From positions 1-15,181 of the forward strand of contig JALHTS010000179.1 of assembly GCA_022865965.1 (NCBI GenBank): a stretch of DNA of 15,181 nt, read 5' to 3'. Shown piece after piece: positions 1 to 7,673 of the stretch. The position numbers and the translations under genes were made by a program. The stretch comes from Ignavibacteriaceae bacterium. GTDB taxonomy: Bacteria > Bacteroidota > Ignavibacteria > Ignavibacteriales > Ignavibacteriaceae. Within the stretch, counting starts at the first letter, position 1; every line of letters begins with the position of its first letter. The notes under the pieces were generated by a model. That model was not told the origin of the DNA, searched no databases, and saw only the letters and a program-made list of their open reading frames with translations.

Positions 1-188
1 TAAGAAATACCGGTACCTGGACTGATAACATTGGTGATAGAGAAGCCAACTATGTATTTCTTTACGACCATGACGGAAATTATTCAAAACTTAAAATTGT
101 TAATTTTGGAGGCGGCACACCAAATAATCCGGCATGGGTTGAGGTTCAATGGTATTACAACAAAACAATGCTTGACAACCGTTTTTAA
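1..188 (+). CDS. C-terminal end of an unidentified beta-rich protein (5' truncated by window edge)
   Basis: An open frame runs from base 3 to a TAA at 186-188 and gives 61 residues, ending in LDNRF. The piece is rich in aromatic residues and beta-strand-like patterns, for example YVFLYDHDGNYSKLKI followed by a GGG turn and WVEVQWYY. This looks like the closing strands of a secreted beta-sandwich. The pattern of a short acidic turn followed by a 'YxKL' strand reminded me of HmuY-like (PF14064) proteins of Bacteroidota, but that is a weak impression from 61 residues. A rho-independent terminator lies 28 nt past the stop, which supports a real gene end. Nothing can be said about its N-terminus or export. 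Confidence 0.6.
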   Translation, partial: RNTGTWTDNIGDREANYVFLYDHDGNYSKLKIVNFGGGTPNNPAWVEVQWYYNKTMLDNRF

Positions 189-215
189 ACAAACACGTTA
201 ACAAATTTCTTATTA

Positions 216-246
216 CCCTCATCATACAATGGTGAGGGTTTTTATT
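216..246 (+). terminator. Rho-independent terminator of the plus-strand gene
   Basis: An 8-bp stem (CCCTCATC at 216-223, GGTGAGGG at 231-238, one G-T pair) encloses a 7-nt loop and is followed by TTTTTATT. It lies 28 nt after the stop of the partial plus-strand gene. Read on the minus strand there is no T-run after the stem, so it probably serves only the plus-strand gene. Confidence 0.8.
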
Positions 247-342
247 TGCCATCAAATAAAAATGGTCCGGTTAATATCATAGGGTATCGCCCGGTCAATT
301 AAGAAGCAATTTTTGTTTAGAGCGGAACTAATACCCAAAGTG

Positions 343-474
343 CTAACTTAGTTTTGGGCTGATGCTCCCGCTGCCTTTTTCATTTTTCTTTTCTCTTTTA
401 GCCGCCTTCTTTTCCTGCTTTGTTTTCAGCGCTTTTTTCTTCTCGCCTTTTTTAGTGTTCAGTCCTTTGCTCAT
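343..474 (-). CDS. Small lysine-rich basic protein (43 aa), paralogue of 12337-12462
   Basis: ATG at 474, TAG at 343. An AGGAG (483-487) sits 8 nt before the ATG. The product begins MSKGLNTKKGEKKK and contains AKREKKNEK at residues 25-33. Fifteen of 43 residues are lysine, and there is no hydrophobic segment or signal peptide, so it should be a soluble, highly basic, probably disordered cytoplasmic protein that could bind nucleic acid. Over residues 1-33 it aligns without gaps to the product of 12337-12462, with 24 identities; the tails diverge. Two independent copies with the same reading frame and a good RBS argue strongly that it is a real gene despite its size. A weak TTGAGT (556-561) / TGTAAT (532-537) pair with an 18-nt spacer could be its promoter. 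It lacks the dispersed upstream motif that precedes its paralogue. I cannot name a family or function. Confidence 0.8.
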   Translation of the reverse strand: MSKGLNTKKGEKKKALKTKQEKKAAKREKKNEKGSGSISPKLS

Positions 475-612
475 TTTATGTACTCCTTTTGATTAAAATT
501 GATTGACCGTGTTAAAGTAATAATTATTTTTATTACATTTTGTGTTGTTCAAGCCACTCAAGCATCCTGCGAAGTAACTCTCACGTAAGCCTTTTAGTAT
601 AATTCACCAAAA

Positions 613-2088
613 TTAGTTAGTCAGCGGATGCATGCAGCTAATCAATTCACTCACTTCAACGGTTGCTAAACCGGACATAATATCAGACATTGCATAAGGA
701 ATAACCAACTTGTTATTATGTATGAGTGCTCCACAGGTATAAACCACATTGGGTACGTAACCCTCTCGCTCTTCCTCTTGTGGTGTAATTAGCGGCTCTT
801 TCAAGCGGGCAATTATTTTTGCCGGATTTTCAAGATCGAGAAGCATGGCGCCGATGGAATACTGCCTCATGGGACCCACACCATGGGTAAGTACCAGCCA
901 GCCTTCGCTGGTTTCAAGCGGTGAACCGCAGTTTCCTATTTGAACAAATTCCCAGGGCAGTTCTGGCTCCTGGATGATTTTAGACTCCTGCCAAAAATGT
1001 AGATGATCGGAAAACATTATACGGTTGTTCTCGCCGTCCTGACGAGAGAGCATAACATACTTACCATTAATCATACGCGGAAAAAGTGCCATGCCCTTGT
1101 TGTGAACCGCTTTGCCGTTCAAAGTAATAATATTAAAAGTTATAAAATCTTTTGTCTCTATCAACTGCGGAAGAACAGTAAACCCATTGTAAGCAGTGTA
1201 GGTTGCGTAGTAGGTAACTTCGCCGTTATCATGAAAAAACTGGACAAACCTTGCGTCTTCTATACCCCTGCTTTCATTTTTCGAAACAGGAAATATCACA
1301 CGTTCAGAAATTCTGTGATCGGTGTGGAATTTTATTTTATAATTGGAATCCGCAAGCCAGCATATTATTTCGATTGCTTCGTCATTGCATTCAAAATCGG
1401 TATTTGAGAGAAGGGCTCCAATGCTTTTATTTAAATCATTGTAAGTAAATTCATCCGGCAATTGTTCGAATACACGGCTGCTAGTTTCGTTATATGCATT
1501 CAATTCAATCAGCTTGAGCTGAAATAGGTGGCGATTATATATAGGGTCATGCTGGATAGCGGGGGTTTCGACAAATTCGCTTACGGGATCAAAAGTAAAC
1601 GAATTATTGTTTTCAATAATCCCGCTACGGAAGCTAATAGATGAAATATGACCCTCCCCTATTGAGCGAAGGCTCATGATAAAACGAAGGCTGCCACCAG
1701 GGACATTAGTCTGATCCGGATGTGGTACAATAGAGGGGTTGAACAGCGCCGCAGATTCAACAGAGTATTCTAAAGTAAAATAAGCGCCTATCAGCAATTT
1801 TTTTGTTTCACTTAACGGTTCGGTGTGCGGTAGATAATCTAATACCTGATCAAAGTGACGTTCCAATATATGCCTTATATCCTTGTGCCGATCGGAAAAA
1901 TCAAGATTTATTTTTTCCATCAATTCACCGGCTTCGTTTTCAGTGAGATTCAAAACTCTATCAATAATTTTGGAAATACGGGACCTATCTTCCGGAAAAT
2001 GAATGCGGGTTATAACGCGGGAAGTGTCCCGCTGGATTTTCGTTTTTTTCCTTCTAACTTGCGGTTTTCTATCTTTTTTATCGTCCAT
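613..2088 (-). CDS. GH130 family glycoside phosphorylase/hydrolase, long form (491 aa)
   Basis: The protein has a lysine/arginine-rich N-terminus (residues 1-20), a helical extension to about residue 105, and then a five-bladed beta-propeller typical of GH130. Recognisable blocks are EYSVESAALFNPSIVPHPDQ (107-126), GIEDAR (275-280, where D278 is at the position of the GH130 catalytic acid), LTHGVG (400-405) and GYVPNVVYTCGA (443-454). GH130 enzymes act on beta-mannosides: most phosphorolyse beta-1,4- or beta-1,2-mannosyl linkages to mannose 1-phosphate, while some subfamilies that lack phosphate ligands hydrolyse. Which type this one is cannot be decided by eye. There is no signal peptide, so it is probably cytoplasmic. 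It is the last gene of the glycan operon, 169 bp after the second GH130. That gap is AT-rich and may hold a secondary promoter, and the RBS is weak. At 491 aa it is about 170 residues longer than a minimal GH130 propeller, mostly because of the N-terminal extension. Confidence 0.85.
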   Translation of the reverse strand: MDDKKDRKPQVRRKKTKIQRDTSRVITRIHFPEDRSRISKIIDRVLNLTENEAGELMEKINLDFSDRHKDIRHILERHFDQVLDYLPHTEPLSETKKLLIGAYFTLEYSVESAALFNPSIVPHPDQTNVPGGSLRFIMSLRSIGEGHISSISFRSGIIENNNSFTFDPVSEFVETPAIQHDPIYNRHLFQLKLIELNAYNETSSRVFEQLPDEFTYNDLNKSIGALLSNTDFECNDEAIEIICWLADSNYKIKFHTDHRISERVIFPVSKNESRGIEDARFVQFFHDNGEVTYYATYTAYNGFTVLPQLIETKDFITFNIITLNGKAVHNKGMALFPRMINGKYVMLSRQDGENNRIMFSDHLHFWQESKIIQEPELPWEFVQIGNCGSPLETSEGWLVLTHGVGPMRQYSIGAMLLDLENPAKIIARLKEPLITPQEEEREGYVPNVVYTCGALIHNNKLVIPYAMSDIMSGLATVEVSELISCMHPLTN

Positions 2089-2257
2089 ATCTCAGTCTTA
2101 TTAAATTGGTTTTTATTTTAGGCTTTATGTCAACTGTTTGCACTTCGGTATCAATTTTTATTCCAACTCTATTCTCGAAAATATGATTATATAATTTAAT
2201 GAAATTTAATTAGGGAATTCTTGATTTAAAAATACGGTTATGATATTTGGTGTCCGG

Positions 2258-3205
2258 TTACAACGGCGTCCTTGAATCTGACAGACAAAGTTGGACTAAG
2301 TCGTCAATCACTGCTGTGCCGCAGCACATTACTGTATCAGCACCGCCCCAATATATTTTTACCGTACCATCGTCTTCGGGAACAGCTCCACAGGTAAAAA
2401 CAACATTAGGTACATAACCGGTTATTTCCCAGGTATCTTCTGGCTGTAATATCCATTTATCTGAAACTCCAATAATTTTCGCCGGATCATTTAGATCGTG
2501 CAGGGCAACACCAAGGCGATATACTGCACCAGCCATTGTCTTAAAAACTCCGTGGTAAATATGCAGCCAGCCCTTATCGGTTTTGAAGGGCGGTGCGCCG
2601 GGCCCGATTTTCATTTCATCCCAATGATACGGAACGGGTTTCATAATAACTCTTGAATCACCCCAGTGAATCAGGTCCGGGGAATAGGAAATCCAAATAG
2701 ACCAGGGGGATATTTCGGAATGCGGGCGGTCAAGGCGCACATATTTTCCACCAAACTTTTGTGGAAAAATTACGACGTTGCGAAGGTCGGCCTGGGTTAT
2801 AAGAGCAACACGTTCAACTTTTTCAAAATCACTGGTGTGTGCAAGGGCAATCCGAACACCATGACGGGAATATGCGCTATATGTAAGCAGGTAGTCATTC
2901 TCTACCGGACAGATTCTGAGATCTTCAACCCCAAACTCTTCATATTCGGCAAAAATGCTTTCGGTTGAAGGTGTAAGAAATGGTTTGGGATGAACCGTAA
3001 ATGAAAAACCATCATCACTATCAGCTCTACCTATAATTGAGCGTCCGTTGTATTGATGCGATCTAAAAAGCATTATGTATTTACCATTGTTCTTAACCAC
3101 CCCTGCATTATGGACCGTGGCTACCGGATAGGGTACATCGTTTTTTGTGAGTATAGGATTTTTATTGTAACGTTTTATAATGGGAACTTGATTAGTCATA
3201 TTCAT
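2258..3205 (-). CDS. GH130 family beta-mannoside phosphorylase (315 aa)
   Basis: This is a compact single-domain GH130 propeller of the usual length. Key blocks are NPILTKNDVPYPVATVHNAG (16-35), MLFRSH (45-50), FGVEDLR (91-97, with D95 at the catalytic acid position), RLDRPHSEISPWSIWISYSP (157-176), and LHIYHGV (214-220), which carries histidines expected near the phosphate/substrate site. GYVPNVVFTCGA (263-274) is shared with the downstream GH130. Known members release mannose 1-phosphate from beta-mannosides; the exact linkage is unknown here. There is no signal peptide. The ATG overlaps the TGA of the upstream glycosyltransferase (ATGA, 3202-3205), and an AGGAG lies inside the end of that gene, so the two are translationally coupled. 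The coupling suggests that transfer and phosphorolysis are stoichiometrically linked in one pathway. Confidence 0.9.
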   Translation of the reverse strand: MNMTNQVPIIKRYNKNPILTKNDVPYPVATVHNAGVVKNNGKYIMLFRSHQYNGRSIIGRADSDDGFSFTVHPKPFLTPSTESIFAEYEEFGVEDLRICPVENDYLLTYSAYSRHGVRIALAHTSDFEKVERVALITQADLRNVVIFPQKFGGKYVRLDRPHSEISPWSIWISYSPDLIHWGDSRVIMKPVPYHWDEMKIGPGAPPFKTDKGWLHIYHGVFKTMAGAVYRLGVALHDLNDPAKIIGVSDKWILQPEDTWEITGYVPNVVFTCGAVPEDDGTVKIYWGGADTVMCCGTAVIDDLVQLCLSDSRTPL

Positions 3206-4236
3206 TTTCGGTACTCCTTTCCTTTTCTCTTTTCAAGAATCATTCCATAGACCTGAATATATTTCTCTACCATTTGATCAACCGTGAAATGATGTTCAAT
3301 ATAACGACGACAATATTTCCGATCAATATTTTTTATTTGTCCTACAGCTTCTATTGCATCATCCACTGTATTTACAAGAAAACCGTTCTTGCCATTTTCA
3401 ATAAGTTCGGGCATACTTCCCTTGTTAAAAGCGATTACCGGAGTACCGCAAGCCATAGATTCTATAACTGAAAGACCAAACGGCTCCTCGAAATTTATGG
3501 GATGAAGAAGCGCGGTTGCTTTACCAAGAAGTTGGTTGCGCTTAACCGGTCCGGCACTTCCGGCATAAACAACATTGCTGTTGTCCAGGTGGGGCACAAT
3601 GTACTTTTTATAGTAGACTTCATCCTGAATGATTCCTGCTAATATTAGCTTTTTGTTACAAGCCGTAGCAATTTCAATCGCTTCTTTAGTTCCTTTATCA
3701 TGGTGAATGCGCCCGAAAAAGATTAAATATTCATCCGGCTCAGGCTGAAAATCAAATTGGTTTAAATCAATTCCATGATGAATGGTTTTAATATAATCAA
3801 GTTCTGGAGAACGGTCGGCATCGCTGATGGAAACATAGAACACTTTGCCGTTGTATTTTTTATAAACCGGCAGAATCCCAGGAGATGAAAAGCCGTGGAT
3901 GGTAGTAACTACCGGGGTAGTGATAAGACCGGTATATGTCAAAGGTAAAAAGTCAAAATTATTATGGATAATATCAAACTCTTCAGCATGTTCAAAGAGT
4001 TCTGAAATGTGCAGGCACTCCCAAACTTTTGGAATAATAGACTGATCTTCTTCATAGCCCCGCGCGCAAACAGAATGAAGTTTGCCGCTGGTTTCAGAAT
4101 CACCGGTCGCAAAAAGGGTAACTTGATGACCTCGCAACACCAACCCCTCGGTCAAAAGAGATACCATGCTTTCCCACGGACCATAATGTCGCGGCGGTGT
4201 GCGCCAGGCAATGGGCGAGAGCATAGCAATGTGCAT
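3202..4236 (-). CDS. GT4 family glycosyltransferase (344 aa)
   Basis: This is a retaining GT-B glycosyltransferase of family GT4. The N-terminal Rossmann half begins MHIAMLSPIAWRTPPRHYGP with the glycine/aromatic acceptor loop. The C-terminal half contains IFFGRIHHDKG (172-182) and the nucleotide-sugar signature E251-PFGLSVI-E259 (E-X7-E) followed by SMACGTPVIAFNKGSMPELI. It has no signal peptide or membrane segment, so it is cytosolic or peripheral. It starts at an ATG preceded by AAAGGA and follows the fusion glycosyltransferase by 83 bp. It overlaps the next gene (GH130) by 4 bp. From context the donor is probably GDP-mannose or another mannosyl donor, but the sequence alone does not show this. 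Confidence 0.9.
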   Translation of the reverse strand: MHIAMLSPIAWRTPPRHYGPWESMVSLLTEGLVLRGHQVTLFATGDSETSGKLHSVCARGYEEDQSIIPKVWECLHISELFEHAEEFDIIHNNFDFLPLTYTGLITTPVVTTIHGFSSPGILPVYKKYNGKVFYVSISDADRSPELDYIKTIHHGIDLNQFDFQPEPDEYLIFFGRIHHDKGTKEAIEIATACNKKLILAGIIQDEVYYKKYIVPHLDNSNVVYAGSAGPVKRNQLLGKATALLHPINFEEPFGLSVIESMACGTPVIAFNKGSMPELIENGKNGFLVNTVDDAIEAVGQIKNIDRKYCRRYIEHHFTVDQMVEKYIQVYGMILEKRKGKEYRK

Positions 4237-4319
4237 GAATATTCCTTTTGTTAATCGGTTTTTCGTTACGACAGATGGTTTAAAATCTCGTCGGTATTAA
4301 GCGTCTGCATGCTGATTTT

Positions 4320-6602
4320 TCATTTTACTACTGCCTCCACTGATAAATGCGTATGTTCAGCCAGACGTAATTCCAGCAAAGACTGAAGAAAAGCCAAAGT
4401 AGATTCTGCGCCTTGATTCTCGTTTGGACGGTCTGGATGCAAACCGTCCCGGCAGCCGCCGGTTGTAGGATCGTAAATGGGAAGATTTAAATCGTTACGT
4501 CCGAGAAACCACTCAAATGCACGGCGCGCTTCTTTGTGCCAGCGTTTGTCTGCTGTAATCCGGTATGCTTCGAGACAAGCCGATACCATCGCTTGAGCCT
4601 CAACAGGCTGTTGATCAAAACGAGCCCGCTCTCCACCCTTCTGATAAAAACCGTTTGATCCAATCGGGACAAAATGGCCAGCAGTAGAGCGCTGCAAATC
4701 AGCAAGCCAATTTAGTGACTCCAATCCGGCATCAATCATTTCTTTGTTAGGAATTGATTTACCGCATGTAAGTAATGCATGCGGAAGAGCAGCGTTGCAA
4801 TATGAAAGTTCATTTTCATACCAGCACCAATCATCTGAACGATTATTTTGATATAATGTTAGAAGTCGTCCTGCCAAATCATTCCGCACATTGCTCGCCC
4901 TGCGGTCACCGGCAAATTTTTGTGAGTACTCATAAATACCAATAAGTGCAAATGCCCATGCGCGGGGGCTGGTAGTTAAGAGAATTCCGGGTAAAGTTTG
5001 TTCAAACAGCCAACCGGCCATACTGTTGAGTGCCGGTTTATTAGAATGATTTAATACAGTTCCTAACGCCAAAAGTGCGCGTCCATGACTGTCGTCCGAT
5101 CCGGAATTTTCTAACCAATTGCGTTGATAGTCCATGAAATTTCGAAAACGTTTAGTTTGATCGTTGAATGCAAATCTGAGGAAGGCAAGATATCGGGAAG
5201 CTAATCCCAAACTCTCGCTGCTACCCATTTCGTCTAAGAGAATACTTACCAAAAGAGCCCGGGTATTGTCATCGGTGGTATATCCATGAGAATAATTAGG
5301 CACCGTAAAAAGGGCGTGTTGAAACATGCCGGTATCGTCAGTCATGTTATGTAAATGATCTAGTTTGATCAGGGGTAACTCCCACGGATGTTTATCCAAT
5401 GCTTTAACACTAAAGTTAGGAGGAATGTAATGCCGACGCTCTGCCCGTGCACGTTTAAAACTCTCCATATAACGTTTCGCCACTTCAGACCAGATCATAG
5501 CTCGTCCAAATTTGTAAGCGCGTTTGCGCATTGCATGCCGTTCGGCTTCTTTTTCCAATAAGTTGATTACCTGCTCAGCCAATGCTGCAGGATCACGGAA
5601 TGGAACCAACACACCCCTTCCATCAGAAAGAACCTCCTGTGCATACCAATATGGTGTTGAAATAACTGCTTTACCGGCTCCTAATGTATAAGCCAAAGTT
5701 CCGGATGTAGTCTGAGCCTCATTGAGGTAAGGTGTAATATAAATATCTGCAGCACTTATAAACTCAACAAGTTCTTCCAGACTAACAAAGCGGTTGTAAA
5801 AAATAACATTACTTTCCACGCCATTCTGTTGAGCAAGCCATTGCAAGGACAATCGATAGGTTTCACCTTCCTGTTGAATAACATGAGGATGTGTTGCGCC
5901 AACAACGATATAAACAATGTCAGGATAACGGGCAATTATGTCGGGCAGCGCAGATATAACATTTTCGATTCCTTTGTTGGAGGAAAGTAAGCCAAAACTT
6001 AGTAAAACGATTTTACCTTCTACTCCAAATAAATCTTTATTAAAACTTGGATCGACAAATGGTACATCCGGGATGCCGTGTGGAATCAGATCGATTTTTT
6101 CCATTGGTACTTGATAAACATCATGCAGAAATTCAGAACCGCGCTCACTCATAACAACCAAACGGTCTGATAAGGCTGCAACTTCTTCCAACACCCGCCG
6201 CTGATCAGGGTCAGGGTTTTTTAATATTGTGTGCAAAGTTGTAACGATTGGCATGCGTAATCCGCGCAAGAGTGCGAGGATGTGGCTTCCTGCTTTTCCA
6301 CCAAATATTCCATACTCGAATTGCAGACACACAAGGTCAACATTATTAATGTTTAAAAAATCGGAGGCTCTTAAATAAGAATCTATATCTTTCTCTGTGA
6401 GTTCAAATCGAACCCGGGTTGGATAAGAATAACCGGCGACTACATCATTGACAGGTAATGCAATACACGTTGTACTCTTGTATTGTTCAGCAATGGCTTC
6501 ACACAAATCGGTTGTAAAGGTGGCAATTCCACATTGGCGTGGCAAATAATTTCCAATGAAGGCAATCCGGTTGAGTGTTGAATTTTTAATGCTTTGTTTC
6601 AA
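4320..6602 (-). CDS. Two-domain protein: GT4-type glycosyltransferase fused to an alpha/alpha-barrel-like domain (760 aa)
   Basis: Residues about 10-385 form a GT-B glycosyltransferase domain: NRIAFIGNYLPRQCGIATFT at 11-30, DLIPHGIPDVPF at 171-182, LLSFGLLSSNKG at 200-211. Residues about 400-745 form a helical domain rich in acidic/aromatic motifs: HGYTTDDNTRAL (439-450), WYENELSYCNAALPHALL (594-611), QQPVEAQAMV (664-673) and NENQGAEST (727-735). These resemble six-hairpin (alpha/alpha) toroid glycosidase folds. The canonical E-X7-E is not kept: the region E295-AQTTSGTLAYTLGAGKAVIS has a tyrosine (Y305) where the second glutamate should align. I recall this as normal for this fusion subfamily. 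The start is TTG (6602). There is no ATG between it and the upstream in-frame stop, and no Shine-Dalgarno is visible. It is the first gene of the glycan operon, behind a 360-bp leader region that carries the shared motif. It may initiate or elongate an intracellular glycan and trim it with the second domain; that is inference. Confidence 0.85.
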   Translation of the reverse strand: MKQSIKNSTLNRIAFIGNYLPRQCGIATFTTDLCEAIAEQYKSTTCIALPVNDVVAGYSYPTRVRFELTEKDIDSYLRASDFLNINNVDLVCLQFEYGIFGGKAGSHILALLRGLRMPIVTTLHTILKNPDPDQRRVLEEVAALSDRLVVMSERGSEFLHDVYQVPMEKIDLIPHGIPDVPFVDPSFNKDLFGVEGKIVLLSFGLLSSNKGIENVISALPDIIARYPDIVYIVVGATHPHVIQQEGETYRLSLQWLAQQNGVESNVIFYNRFVSLEELVEFISAADIYITPYLNEAQTTSGTLAYTLGAGKAVISTPYWYAQEVLSDGRGVLVPFRDPAALAEQVINLLEKEAERHAMRKRAYKFGRAMIWSEVAKRYMESFKRARAERRHYIPPNFSVKALDKHPWELPLIKLDHLHNMTDDTGMFQHALFTVPNYSHGYTTDDNTRALLVSILLDEMGSSESLGLASRYLAFLRFAFNDQTKRFRNFMDYQRNWLENSGSDDSHGRALLALGTVLNHSNKPALNSMAGWLFEQTLPGILLTTSPRAWAFALIGIYEYSQKFAGDRRASNVRNDLAGRLLTLYQNNRSDDWCWYENELSYCNAALPHALLTCGKSIPNKEMIDAGLESLNWLADLQRSTAGHFVPIGSNGFYQKGGERARFDQQPVEAQAMVSACLEAYRITADKRWHKEARRAFEWFLGRNDLNLPIYDPTTGGCRDGLHPDRPNENQGAESTLAFLQSLLELRLAEHTHLSVEAVVK

Positions 6603-6767
6603 GATTAATATCGATTTTAATTATTAAAAAAAGTGTTTTGTTTTTGAGTTACTGGATTCGTACTATTTTTTTTGGGGGAGTATTATTCCAACCAAAACTC
6701 CGATAATATTTATAAGTTTTAATTAGCGTGAACCATTATCTTCGCATTGTTCTTCAATTACATCTAC

Positions 6768-6832
6768 AAACAATATGGAGATCTTAGCTTTGTCAATCGG
6801 GCAAAGAGATGAAAAAGGGACTATGTCCTTGG
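6768..6832 (-). promoter_or_regulatory. Dispersed upstream motif, copy A, with promoter for the glycan operon
   Basis: In the gene sense this reads AAGGACATAGTCCCTTTTTC-ATCTCTTTGCCCGATTG (6794-6832). It is followed by TATTGT (6770-6775), 18 nt after the GATTG, and then TTTG. The motif matches six other intergenic copies in the window. It would leave a leader of about 165 nt before the TTG start of the fusion glycosyltransferase. The rest of the 6603-6962 gap holds a terminator (6902-6939) and otherwise AT-rich sequence in which I see nothing else. Confidence 0.55.
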
Positions 6833-6901
6833 GGGGATTCGCGAGCTAGACATTTCTACAGGAAATGAATGAAAGATATAAAATACCGCCAAGGGATTTT
6901 C

Positions 6902-6939
6902 AAAAATCAAGGGCACTCCGCTTTACCGGCTTTGTGCCC
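6902..6939 (-). terminator. Terminator after the YiaD-like lipoprotein gene
   Basis: On the minus strand GGGCAC (6934-6939) pairs with GTGCCC (6911-6916). The loop can form an inner CCG/CGG stem. TTGATTTTT follows. It lies 24 nt after the TAA of the OmpA-family lipoprotein gene and separates the envelope operon from the glycan operon. Confidence 0.65.
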
Positions 6940-6962
6940 ACTGCCCACCATCCATAAACTTA

Positions 6963-7631
6963 TTAAAGTTCGCCTCTTTCGGCAGCCGCTTTAAGATCTT
7001 CATTTGCGAAAATTGCAATTTCAACTCTTCTGTTCTGACTCTTTCCATAGTCTGTATCGTTTGATGCAACAGGTTCAGTTTCACCTAATCCGATAATAGA
7101 TAGTCTTGAAGAATTAACCCCTTGTAACATTGCATAATCTGAAACTGATTTAGCTCTTCTTTCAGACAAATCCTGATTGTATTGGTCTGAACCATCAGAA
7201 TCGGTATGTCCTGTTACCAGGATATTTGAATCAGGATACTTTTTAAGAATGTCGGCAAGCTTGTAAATATTAGTTTTAGCCTGGGGCTGCAATGTTGAAG
7301 AATCGAATGCAAATAAGATTCCGGAATCGAAAGTAATTTTTATACCCTCGCCAACTCTTTCTATTTCTGCACCTTCAATATCTTTTTCCATTTCTTCGGC
7401 TTGCTTATCCATATGCTTACCAATCAAAACTCCTGCGGTACCACCAACGGCTGCACCTATTATCGCACCCAAGGCAGTATTACCTAATTGATCACCAATA
7501 ACTCCACCAACCACACCACCGCTAACTCCGCCAATAACTCCTCCTTTAACAGCGTTACTAGCACTGCAACCAAAAACAAAAACAGACATGGCTAAAGCTG
7601 AAATCACTATTATGTTTTTTATTTTTTTCAT
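6963..7631 (-). CDS. YiaD-like OmpA-family lipoprotein with glycine zipper (222 aa)
   Basis: A lipoprotein signal ends at FGC with C22 as the lipidated residue. Residues about 26-72 are a glycine-zipper segment (GGVIGGVSGGVVGGVIG and GAIIGAAVGGTAGVLIG), which can form two membrane-associated helices. Residues about 97-208 are an OmpA C-terminal peptidoglycan-binding domain with GHTD (141-144), YNQDLSERRA (151-160) and NRR (200-202), all canonical contacts to diaminopimelate in peptidoglycan. The architecture matches YiaD/OprL-like outer-membrane-tethering lipoproteins. The start has an AGGAG 8 nt upstream. It follows the barrel gene by 42 bp, so the two should be co-transcribed and act together in envelope integrity. 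A terminator follows 24 nt after the stop. Confidence 0.9.
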   Translation of the reverse strand: MKKIKNIIVISALAMSVFVFGCSASNAVKGGVIGGVSGGVVGGVIGDQLGNTALGAIIGAAVGGTAGVLIGKHMDKQAEEMEKDIEGAEIERVGEGIKITFDSGILFAFDSSTLQPQAKTNIYKLADILKKYPDSNILVTGHTDSDGSDQYNQDLSERRAKSVSDYAMLQGVNSSRLSIIGLGETEPVASNDTDYGKSQNRRVEIAIFANEDLKAAAERGEL

Positions 7632-7673
7632 TGTTAAACTCCTTTTATTAAAAACTTCAAAAATTATTTTCTT

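Noticed and set aside
297..345. GGGTAT...ATACCC pairing downstream of the first lysine-rich gene as a terminator
   Set aside because: The loop is over 40 nt and no T-run follows directly; not convincing.
475..612. Short frame ending LEWLEQHKM downstream of the long GH130 gene, and a GTAATAA/TTATTAC hairpin at 517-536
   Set aside because: The frame is only about ten codons after an ATG, with no paralogue. It looks protein-like, but I cannot tell a gene remnant from chance. The hairpin is all A/T apart from its end pair.
1003..1407. Plus-strand ORF of 134 codons opposite the long GH130 gene, and similar ORFs at 7975-8349 and 13082-13339
   Set aside because: They lie antisense to well-supported genes, have no RBS and no recognisable composition or motifs; shadows of the coding strand.
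6840..6962. GC-rich stretch with several short stems after the YiaD-like gene as a tRNA or structured ncRNA
   Set aside because: No cloverleaf or anticodon arm can be drawn; the terminator explains the stem.
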